Shown: piece after piece, positions 36,901 to 43,864 of the stretch
Layout of the letters: the number at the start of each line of letters is the position of its first letter
Numbering within the stretch: the stretch's first letter is position 1
Source of the DNA: Pycnopodia helianthoides
Lineage: Eukaryota; Echinodermata; Asteroidea; Forcipulatida; Asteriidae
Direction of reading: 5' to 3'
Length of the DNA stretch: 64,000 bases
Assembly (NCBI GenBank): GCA_032158295.1
Contig: CM063249.1
Span: 18,168,416 to 18,232,415, forward strand
Notes under the pieces: generated by a model
What the model was told of the DNA's origin: nothing
The model's input: the letters and a program-made list of their open reading frames with translations, nothing else
Databases searched by the model: none
Program-made: the position numbers and the translations under genes

Positions 36901-39900
36901 TTCAGAATAAACCCCTGAACTTCCACCATCCTGTTGACAAACAAAACCATGACCGACAGTCTTCAGAATAGAAAGCCATTCGTGGGTTAAAATTGATATA
37001 CTCCTCCATTTTGACCCCTGACAATGTTAACTCTAAAAACCTTAAGAACCTATACAAGTTACTTTTATGAGAAAGTAGAATTGTTGCAAACTGCTTACCA
37101 ACCAAAAGAACCAAAATGCAAAAAAATAGTTAATGGCCTGACAATTCGACATAAGCAGAGCCTTTCTTGGCGTGTCGTGGCTGAGCAGATAAGAGCACCG
37201 GACTTGGACTCTGGTGTTTCTGATCAGCCGAGTGTGGAGTTGAGTTCCGGTCGTGGCACTTGTGTCCCTAAAAGCAAGATACTTAACCAAAATTGCTGCG
37301 TCCTTAGGATGGGACATAAAGCCAAAGTCTGGTGTGTTGTGTAATGCAAGTAAAAGAACCCAGTAAAGAGAGGGGGGTTTGTCGCGGTGTTCCTGGTTTG
37401 ATTGGCAGCATATTGCGCCACAGCAATGTGTCAACCATTACATGGTGCTTTGTAAAGGAAAAAGGTCTCATCCTTCAATACTTGCAGGATAAATTATATG
37501 ATAATGTTGGAGCGCCATGAGCGTCACTGAGTGATGGATTTGAGCGCTATATAAAAAGCCACTACCATTATTATTATATTATATCATTATCAAATGACCT
37601 AAAAAAAACCACATAAACAGGTATACTGGAGCAACAGAAGTAGTCAAGTGGAAGGAAATGAAAAGAGAGAGAGGCAGAAAGTGACACAAAAAAACAAGGG
37701 ATGATCAATGCAGGAGACAAAGTTACTTTTGTGATACATAGCTTGAAAAACTAGGACATTTGAACGGACAAGTTTCTTCCAAAATCACTTACCGCGCCAT
37801 GTCTTTTATGTCCAGCGCCTTCTCAGCCACAGTAATGATTCCACTGTCAAAAGAACCAATCAGAACATTGATAAACAAAAATGTCTTGCAAATAATCAAG
37901 CATCAACTAAAGAGGCATCAATTGGAATAGGGTAGAACAAATTGGAGCATCCTTGCAAAAAAAAAAAAAAAAAAAAACACCTAAAAACTTCACACAGTTC
38001 CTGTTAAAAAATGGGAAGAAGTGATTAAGGAATTTTTTTAAAAGTAAAACATTAAACCCTCACATGAAACATACGAGTAGTAATAATTTGTCGACTCAAA
38101 AACAAATCAACAATTGAGTCAATCGCGTCCACAGATTTGCCAATGAATAAAGGAGTCCTCACCTGAGGCAGTTGACTTCACAGCGAGTGAGAACCTTGGC
38201 ATCCGATGATCCAAAACCAGTCAAGATTTCTTGCTTTAGAAGGGAAGGCATCCATCGTTGGTTCATCCTGAAAAAAAGAAGAAGAAAATTGTCGAGTTAC
38301 AGAAGATTCCAGGGGCTCTAGAAATTCCTGCGGCTAACTTCTGGTGACCAGGAGCGAATGTCATATCTCTGTCTACCACAAGCGAAAGACTGCACTTACA
38401 GTGGCATGAAAATAAAACAAAAATTAATTTAAAAAAATCCACGCTTAATGTTAAGGTGGGGTTATACTTCTGTAATGACCCCGAAAAAAATGTGTAATTT
38501 CTATCAGAAAAGCCTCCTTGATGTAAAGATAGTAATGGTGGCAAGCATCCTGGGTAACCATTTTGTATGAAATGCCCCCGTTGATTAGAAATCGATGAAA
38601 GTATGGCGAAAAATTTGAATCTCCAAAACTCACCTCAAGGCGAATTTTGGAGATTCAAATTTTGTGAATACTGCGGCCAGAGATGTGGTTGGTACCCGCT
38701 GTCACCTCGCTATAATGTGGTTGTGTTTGATATTCTTTGATAAAAATACTGTGACAGTTGTTGCTGTTTTCTCAATAAGTAGACACTGCATTCAGCTGAA
38801 ACATTCACAGGCGACTTTAATTGTATTTTTCATTATAATTTTGCCTATCAATCAGCATTACGTTGACAAAAACCAATCTATGACTCTATCCCTAAGCACA
38901 TAACACAGATTAAAAAGGATATTTTGCTTTTGCACGTGCCGTACCTCAAGTAACAAACCTTTTTTCATCTACACAGCTAGCACAGAAATTTGGTGCGGAA
39001 ATCCATGGTCAGCAGAGCTATGAAATTGGACCCAGCGTATATTAAAGAGACAAAAAATATTTACCTTGCCACTGGGGTGTAGAGTCTGAAGAAACACACT
39101 GAAGCTCTTGCCTTGGCACAGTGAGTTGTAAGCATGAGTGGCTGAAAGGAAGAGAAAAAAGGAATAAGTGCATTAAAAATTTTTTTAAAACAAACAAACA
39201 AAATGCATCATCCAACAATGCGTCCCGTCTCCCAAAAATGGAAAGAGGAAAGAAGTTATGTGGTTTTTGAGGCATTGCATGGTGAGGTATCAATGTATAT
39301 TCGGTTTAGGGTAACACCATGTGTAAACATGTATATCTACTTTGCTGTGTAGATTTTGTTCTTTAGAGAACTTGTCTTGCTATTTATTCTTCTACCGCAG
39401 AGTAGATTTTCGGAATTCGGGAGACTTCTCAGTTCTGAACTGTCCTGCTTATTAACTACTACCTGGGCGGGAGGTAGGAAAATCGGCCTGGACTACTACT
39501 TTCGCTTAGTGGATCGGGGGGGACTTCTCGTAGTTAACTGCACTGCAGCAGAGTGAGTTCTTTTTTGGTCTCAACGTTTTGACTAGCTTTGTTTGTTCTA
39601 GTCATCGTCAGGAAAGAAGTTGGTGTATTAGTTAAATATTCATTGTTACCTTTTTATATAGGTCAAGCTTACTTTTGGTTCATTGTTATTGCTTTTTGAC
39701 AGCCCTTAACCCTCTTGCTGTCTGACCATCCAATACCATTCACTGTGGTTTTGAATGATAGATCAACTATGCCAGTCTGCAATATGATACCATGAGGGAA
39801 TGCATCTACACAGTACACAGTTAGTTCTGTGCACAGTTGTGCCACCGTACACAACCTTGACAGTCGAATGGTTTCAAATGGTTGGTCAACTCACTGGAAA

Positions 39901-42817
39901 ATATTGCCAAGAGTCACTGACAGTAGGAGGGTTAAACTCCATAAGTCAAGGTTGTTGGGTTTTTTTTTCCACTTCCAAAAATATTTTTCTCAAAAATATG
40001 TCCCTCTTCAAAGATGAGCTAGGATTTAGCCCCGGTGACATCACAGTGCAAGACCTGACCATTACTTGTTAAATGCTATCCAGTGACGTCATATTCCTCA
40101 CGCCTGATATTTTTCCTCAAGATAAAATGTTGACATTTCTCTTTAAATGACATTGTATATCACCACTACTAACCCTGACCACTTTTTCTTTTCAGAGTTG
40201 CTACCTCATCAGGAAAAATATCAAAGGAAATTGTTTGTTCCCCTGCCCCAGGCCTAAAATTATACGGAGGCCATGGTGTCTGTCTTGGTGCCCCTTCAAA
40301 AGTGTCCCGTTGAGTTTAAGATTTTCCAATGGAAGCGACGCTGCAAAATGAAAATGGCCTTGCCCTCTCATAGATGAAATTCCCGGCCTACTGCCCATCT
40401 CCCCCTTCCCCTGCCTCAACCCAGCCCTCTTGTTTAAAACCTCACAAACTCCTTTAAGTTCAAGGAACTTTCTTCACCTAGTCTCATCTTCTTTCTCGCC
40501 GGAAGTTTGGCGAGTGCATCTATCATATCACTCGTAGAATCAGTTGCGTAACTATTAAAAGTAAACCCTTCTCCTGGACTACGTTCAGCATCTGTCTCCA
40601 TCTTGGGATGAGTTTCCATGGCAATCCCATTCTCTTCTTCACCATTCATGAGAAGTTCATCTGAACTGCTGATTAAGACTGCTTTCGTCTTTGATGATTT
40701 CAGCGTTATCTTCTTACTGCTTTTTCGACTGAGCGGAGTTTCTGTAGCTTCCTTCCTCTTTGATTTTTCATTTTTTTTCTTTTCATCTTTGGTTTTCTGA
40801 GCTTCGGATTGGGGCTCTTCATCCTTTTGTCTCGTTGACTCTTTATCGTTGCTTGTCTTGACATTGCTGCTGCTTCTTGTCAACCTGAAATGTTAAAAAG
40901 ATTGAATTCAACACTAGCAATCCAAAGCTCACAACTGCACTTAACTTTTGCTTGTGGTTCTCAACGATGCTGCCCTGTCTTACTTTTCTGAATAATTTGC
41001 TGCATGTATTACCTTTGACCCGCTCAAGAACTTGATGGATGATAAATATTAACAATGTTGGGTTAATCATTCCTCAAATGTTCTTAATTCCCTGGGCAGA
41101 GCGTAACCTCAAGCTGTTTTAAACGAGCGCTATCTAATGCCATCTCAACCCTCCTGGGTTCTCAATTAAACACCTGGGTTTAAGAGAAGCAATTTATGGT
41201 CAAGTGTCTTGCTCAAGGACGTAACATCATGTCTTGCAGGCCAGGATATGAACCTACATTTTGATGATTTTGTCTACAACCATTTCGGTGCTCGAAGGTT
41301 CCCTCTTATACACCTGGGTTTAAGAGAAGCAATTTATGGTCATCATGTGCCTTGAGCAAGGACGCAAGCATCTCGGCAAGCCAGGCCGGGATTTGAACCC
41401 ACATTCTGGGGACTCAGTCTGCCACCAGAGTTGAATCTGATGCACTCTGCCGCGACACACCCGTGAGTGATCACCGGAATACAAATCTTACACTTCTAGT
41501 TTTCTGAAGTATGATGCAGCATTCTTCTGGAGTTCAGTTTTCAGAGGGCTCTTTGGCAAGTTGTCCAAGGCTCTTCTAAATCCTCTCTTGAGTTCTGCAT
41601 TTCCTTGTGCTTCTGCATCTGTTAAAAAACAACAATTTTGTAATTCTTGTATGAAACTTCACAAAATCAGGTAGTTGCGATAATCGTAACTCTCCATCCT
41701 CCCTCCGTTCTCCGACCATCGGGAGGATGGAGGGTTATGATTATCGCAACTAAAAATCAGGTTACTCGATACTGTTATAGTTGTAGCTTGTAGCCGGCTC
41801 TTTTTCGTCTAATTCAAGTTGTGGTGGTGGCCAAATCATTAGACATCAAAATAAGGATTTGAATCACAGTCTCTGCACTTGTGAATTCACTACTTACTTG
41901 GCTTACTAATTAGAAGGGTAAATAATGGCTCCTCTGCGTTTATTTTAGACCCTGCCCTGTGCTGTACTCCTTCATGTCCTTTTAAAAAAAAATCACATCT
42001 GCAGGCTGGAAGTACCAAAGATGTCACAGGCCTTGCGCTTAAGCTTTTTGTTAAGTAGCCCACCGGGCTAGTAAACTGTGCATTTTACTTGCCCCCAGGA
42101 AGTTTTAGTAGCCCAGATTTTAAACAGGAATTGCCATAAATGTAATGTTCTGATATGTAAAATGTTAACGATCAGAACCAGTTTAGTGATCAAATGAAGT
42201 TATATTCACACACTCAATAACGATTAACACATTTTATACATTAATTATTCACATCTGAAAAGGAAGAAATGAGCATTTTAAACAAGTAGGTTGTACAGTT
42301 TTTAGTAGCCCACAGGGCAAGTTGAGAGGTGGTGTTTACTAGCCCATACCATTTTTTACTAGACAATGTACGCCGGGCTAGTGTTAAGGGCGAGCCCTGT
42401 GTCACTTCTGGAAGTACCAAAGATGTCACTTCTGTTTTTTCTTAAGGAGTACAGCGCCCCAGTTACTGGGTCTAGGTCTATGCACTCTGCAGTGCAAGCT
42501 GCCGAGTAACGAAAGTTTTTCAGAAAAGAAGTAAAACTTTAAAAGATGATTGCCATTTTGGCACTTGGAATGATAAAGTAAACATAACAGTTAACACACA
42601 CACACACACAAATGCCTTGACAGTGATAAAAACGGAATCCATTATTATAAAGAAAACCAGCACAAACAAATTGTAAATACATGTCACTCAGCATCGGATC
42701 GGGCGCCACTTTTTTTTACTGTACCTTTTGAACGATCATTTTCACAGAGTTTTTTGGCCAGCAGACGGACAAAATGTTCGGCCTTCTTTTCCATTTTTAG
42801 GCTCATGGCATTGAAAT
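27913..42817 (-). CDS. Large unrecognised nuclear-type protein with PIP box, 17 exons
   Basis: Seventeen exons join in phase into about 1,300 residues. I do not recognise the family. The N-terminal third to half (exons at 42817 down to 32498) is mostly helical, HEAT-like in composition, broken by a lysine-rich insert in the exon at 40446-40884. The C-terminal half is low complexity: acidic, Ser-rich, many SP/TP sites, a canonical PCNA-interacting peptide QSSLLRFF (30515-30538), hydrophobic-acidic stretches resembling SUMO-interacting motifs (DLELIDMD, DVEVIPDS) and a lysine-rich end. Stop is TGA at 27913-27915. Translation could start at the ATG at 42804-42806 (MSLKMEKKAEHFVRLLAKKL) or in an exon further upstream that I could not place. 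The exon at 29595-31357 holds a one-base frame break. PCNA binding, and a role in replication or repair, is inference. I compared it from memory with SLF2, Treslin, FANCI and Timeless and found no match. Confidence 0.8.
28209..28285 (-). CDS. PIP-box gene basic exon
   Basis: Acceptor TTTCCAG, donor GTAAGT. Encodes SDGAGAKKAAVKRRASLPAS then KMTKI: a lysine/arginine cluster that looks like a nuclear localisation or DNA-binding tail. Confidence 0.72.
28478..28794 (-). CDS. PIP-box gene exon with duplicated 30-residue CxxC unit
   Basis: Acceptor ATCATCAG, donor GTATGA; in phase with both neighbours. It holds two nearly identical 90-base units (28561-28650 and 28651-28740), each encoding MQSKRTSVKSSCPTCQEK plus flanking residues, followed by shorter KSASPQ repeats. 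Each unit carries one CPTC motif. Confidence 0.75.
28561..28740 (-). repeat. 90-bp in-frame tandem duplication inside a coding exon
   Basis: 28561-28650 and 28651-28740 differ at only two visible positions (GCTGATTT vs GCCAATTT). Length is a multiple of three, so 30 residues are duplicated. Confidence 0.92.
28796..29594. other. Intron of PIP-box gene, no recognised gene
   Basis: Unique sequence apart from a copy of the TTGACCAACCATTTG repeat at about 29310-29450. Confidence 0.45.
29595..31357 (-). CDS. PIP-box gene: large acidic exon with PIP box and one frame break
   Basis: The largest exon (1,763 bases); acceptor TTAACAG, donor CAG/GTAAAG. It encodes a disordered, acidic, Ser-rich tail: DLELIDMD, GEDESEDADEEDIEDVE, the PIP box QSSLLRFF, DVEVIPDSCDS, then many SP/TP and basic clusters. 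The frame is open from the acceptor to about 29900, where it shifts by one base; beyond it a second frame (GVSPLSPSKLKRVAAFGDTY onward) continues to the donor in phase with the next exon. One missing base restores a single frame of 588 codons. Confidence 0.78.
30515..30538 (-). other. PCNA-interacting peptide (PIP box) QSSLLRFF
   Basis: Fits QxxLxxFF exactly, inside a disordered acidic tail, followed by SPIRH. Binding to PCNA is inferred. Confidence 0.6.
31620..31688 (-). CDS. PIP-box gene small exon
   Basis: 23 codons, phase 0; acceptor TTACAG, donor GTACGA. Encodes LDADSVDALHSHLDTLFDDF then DKE, an acidic amphipathic helix. Confidence 0.72.
31740..32460. other. Intron of PIP-box gene, low complexity
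   Basis: C runs at 31880 and 32167, then A/C-rich sequence (CAAACAAACAAACAAAC near 32195). The Asn/Pro/Lys-rich open frame at 32111-32446 is a composition artefact. Confidence 0.5.
32498..32644 (-). CDS. PIP-box gene exon, start of acidic tail
   Basis: 49 codons, phase 0; acceptor GATGATAG, donor GTAAGT. Encodes IASDVETESQSLSYETSQDE and ALFFTDTHRDEDLARQVD. The composition turns acidic and Ser-rich here. Confidence 0.75.
32851..33015 (-). CDS. PIP-box gene exon
   Basis: Exactly 55 codons, phase 0 at both ends; acceptor CGGCAG, donor GTGAGT. Encodes MTAEPSEEFLQWMFSNAPTI and PVVEHLIKQVTREYMDTLLD. It ends the folded part of the protein. Confidence 0.78.
33335..33605 (-). repeat. tRNA-derived SINE, reverse, diverged
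   Basis: Reverse tail CCATTTATATAGCACC at left, reverse head GACCCGAGCCCACACCC...GACCGCTCGGCCGCGACAC at right. Confidence 0.7.
33737..33863 (-). CDS. PIP-box gene exon
   Basis: Acceptor GCCCAG, donor GTAAGT. Encodes HMLSKIPSEMTNESLIKYLY then AVRFSHEILKNQEKELLDDI. A clear amphipathic helical pair. Confidence 0.78.
34276..34428 (-). CDS. PIP-box gene exon
   Basis: Acceptor TCGACAG, donor GTAAGT. Encodes HSDDKGVAAGRHTLSKILLF, GHTPVHQLNLLLQVTSPTAE and DCQFMVPIYK, two helices of the folded N-terminal part. Confidence 0.78.
34510..35040. other. Intron of PIP-box gene with a LINE-tail-like piece
   Basis: CCAGGGAGAACAG to GACGAAATAAATAAATAAATG at 34735-34808 resembles a non-LTR retrotransposon 3' tail. 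The rest is not recognised. Confidence 0.35.
35083..35162 (-). CDS. PIP-box gene exon
   Basis: Acceptor TTAACAG, donor GTAAAT. Encodes SQSLSNFEDLAAAMLSVYVD then LSIILSR. A Tc1-like fold-back element begins about 50 bases upstream on the coding strand. Confidence 0.75.
35214..36006. mobile_element. Tc1-like non-autonomous element with 208-bp inverted repeats
   Basis: Left arm 35214-35421 and right arm 35799-36006 are inverted copies (ends TAAACACATCAACAAA and TTTGTTGATGTGTTTA), with TA at both ends. Arms share AGTAAGTCCCCCCCTCAACA and AGGTAAAACATTTTACCAAT. About 380 bases lie between, holding only a transposase HTH fragment. Confidence 0.85.
35665..35811 (+). pseudogene. Tc1-like transposase remnant, N-terminal HTH only
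   Basis: ATG at 35665, stop at 35809-35811, 48 residues: MPRLSDQDRAIAIGLLETDT then PVKQVARRMAVCPKAIRKLR. This fits the first helix-turn-helix of Tc1-like transposases. The second HTH and the DDE catalytic domain are absent. The frame runs into the right inverted repeat. Confidence 0.7.
36010..36842. other. Intron of PIP-box gene, no recognised gene
   Basis: Unique AT-rich sequence. A C-rich (CCCCCAC)n/(CCCCAAC)n run lies at 36759-36800. Confidence 0.5.
36843..36930 (-). CDS. PIP-box gene exon
   Basis: Acceptor CAACAG, donor GTAAGA. Encodes MVEVQGFILNFLLWVKTQHE then ALAQGQDKQ, a hydrophobic helix of the folded part. Confidence 0.75.
37170..37575 (+). repeat. tRNA-derived SINE, full length
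   Basis: Head GCGTGTCGTGGCTGAGCAGA, B-box region diverged (GGAGTTGAGTTCC), body TTAGGATGGGACATAAAGCC, tail GAGCGCTATATAAAAAGCC and (ATT)n. Closest visible relative: 178-610. Confidence 0.8.
37793..37843 (-). CDS. PIP-box gene small exon
   Basis: A 51-base exon with acceptor TTGACAG and donor GTAAGT. Encodes GIITVAEKALDIKDMAR, in phase with both neighbours. Confidence 0.72.
38163..38267 (-). CDS. PIP-box gene exon
   Basis: Acceptor TTTTTTTCAG, donor GTGAGG. Encodes MNQRWMPSLLKQEILTGFGS and DAKVLTRCEVNCLS, helical. Confidence 0.75.
38268..39064. other. Intron of PIP-box gene with a short perfect hairpin
   Basis: AATTTGAATCTCCAAAA at about 38611 pairs with TTTTGGAGATTCAAATT at about 38645, a 17-bp stem with an 18-base loop. 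Otherwise unique. Confidence 0.5.
39065..39141 (-). CDS. PIP-box gene exon
   Basis: Acceptor CTTTCAG, donor GTAAAT. The phase that joins both neighbours reads PLMLTTHCAKARASVCFFRL then YTPVAR. The other two frames are also open but do not join in phase. Confidence 0.7.
39142..40445. other. Intron of PIP-box gene with two dispersed repeats
   Basis: Holds a reverse copy of the TTGACCAACCATTTG family (39785-39935) and a reverse copy of the GCCTGGAATTTCAT family (40215-40425). No coding sequence is supported. Confidence 0.45.
40446..40884 (-). CDS. PIP-box gene exon: charged low-complexity insert
   Basis: 146 codons, acceptor TTTCAG, donor TTT/GTGAGG. A Lys/Glu/Ser-rich stretch (KKKNEKSKRKEATETPLSRK) is followed by EEENGIAMETHPKMETDAER and LAKLPARKKMRLGEESSLNL. 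Probably a disordered loop with nuclear-localisation-like basic clusters. Confidence 0.78.
41140..41465 (-). repeat. tRNA-derived SINE, reverse, with internal duplication
   Basis: The block AACACCTGGGTTTAAGAGAAG...CAATTTATGGTC...GCAAGGACG occurs twice (about 41168 and 41309), followed by reverse B-box GGGATTTGAACCCACATTC and TGCCGCGACACAC. Confidence 0.6.
41492..41618 (-). CDS. PIP-box gene exon
   Basis: Acceptor TTAACAG, donor GTAAGA; joins in phase to its neighbours. Encodes ELKRGFRRALDNLPKSPLKT and LQKNAASYFRKLE, an amphipathic, basic helical segment. Confidence 0.75.
41672..41755. repeat. Short palindromic element, GATAATCGTAAC family
   Basis: AGTTGCGATAATCGTAAC...CTCCATCCTCC pairs with GGAGGATGGAGGGTTATGAT...TATCGCAACT. 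A second copy is at 45456-45515 in a SETD1 intron. Confidence 0.7.
42029..42402 (+). repeat. Dispersed repeat, copy of 2937-3310
   Basis: GGCCTTGCGCTTAAGCTTTT to GGGCTAGTGTTAAGGGCGAG. Very similar to the copy in the POR gene 39 kb away. Confidence 0.75.
42725..42817 (-). CDS. PIP-box gene: first recognised coding exon
   Basis: Acceptor TTGGTCAG and donor GTACAG on the minus strand. Encodes MSLKMEKKAEHFVRLLAKKL then CENDRSK. The reading frame is open to the acceptor, so either the internal ATG at 42804-42806 is the start or an upstream exon exists. Confidence 0.7.
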
Positions 42818-43818
42818 CTGACCAAATAGTTAAGAAAACAGTAACGATATTATTACAAATATTTCTTCAGCAGCCAGATCTAGGCAGTAATCTGATCATT
42901 TGTGTCATGTTTTGAAACTCGATTGTTTCACAGAGAATCTGATCTTGGCCTCACACATGTTCGATCGACAAGGTAAACGTTACCGGTTGCACATGATTTT
43001 TCTACACTAACTAATACGACAAACACCTAGACTATATGAAGGACGTCACTGTATTAGAAAACATGGGTTATTTGAGTGCCAGACTAAGTCCAATAACAGA
43101 AACACGTGCTTGTCAGTGACGTTATGAAAGGATGTTTTTAATTGGTTGTTATCACAACGCTATTCAACGCACAATGAAAGCACATTCGCAACTAAACCAC
43201 ATCTTTTCACGGCATTTCAGGTGATTTGAATCATCTTATTGTAAAATGCATTCCTGATAATCTGTCATGAAAGAACATAGATTACGCAAGGGTCTTTAAT
43301 TGTCATTCAGATACTTCTTTTTGACAAAAATGCGTACCACAATACGAAATAAGCCCATTTTTTGTCATGAAGGGCGAAATACTGTGGTGACGAATCAGAT
43401 GCCTTGTTATATGTCCACAAGGCCCATCTCAGCCAGTAATTATTTATAAGCAAATCGCAAATTCTTAAACTGTGATTAAAATAAAAATATTCAAATGAGA
43501 TCTAAATTGTATTCTAGAAGTCACTTTCTTCCTGTGATAATTTTTAAAAAATATTTAATTTAACTTCTTGAAAATGTGTGCAAATAAAGAAGGAGGCAAA
43601 AATTCTTGCAAAGAATAGATGCGTGATTGTGACGGAGGTTGCATCATGGGTAATTCCCAATGTTATGTGGATTGCAATGCACAAGAAGAAAGTGGTGGTG
43701 TTGTACCTCGATTTTGAGCTCAAACTACTGGCAGCTCGTGAAAGATACGCGTTCGTGATGGCCTCAGCTTAAATGGTTCACTCTCTCTCATAGTTGTGCT
43801 GTTTGGACAGAATGAAAA
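42818..43818. promoter_or_regulatory. Head-to-head 5' region of SETD1 and the PIP-box gene
   Basis: About 1 kb separates the first recognised minus-strand exon from the SETD1 start. The segment lacks SINEs, MITEs and tandem arrays, unlike nearly all other non-coding DNA here. It holds CATCATGGGTAATTCCCA near 43640-43660 and a short minus-strand ORF (MRESEPFKLRPSRTRIFHEL) from 43791. That ORF could be a first exon of the minus gene but has no donor in the right phase. Shared promoter activity is inference. Confidence 0.4.
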
Positions 43819-43864
43819 ATGGACGATTTTTCCTCCCAGCACAATAAGAAATTCATGTCAACAA
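43819..43864 (+). CDS. SETD1: SETD1 first coding exon
   Basis: ATG at 43819 starts [15 protein letters not shown], donor GTGAGT, phase 1. A preceding out-of-frame ATG at 43811 meets a stop after 12 codons. The start is chosen because this frame joins the conserved second exon. Confidence 0.85.

Noticed and set aside
27913..42817. Assignment of the minus-strand gene to SLF2, Treslin/TICRR, FANCI or Timeless
   Set aside because: Domain order and remembered motifs of these proteins do not match; naming it would be guesswork.
43720..43791. Minus-strand ORF MRESEPFKLRPSRTRIFHEL as first exon of the PIP-box gene
   Set aside because: Attractive position, but the available donor is in the wrong phase for the exon at 42817; recorded only as a possibility.
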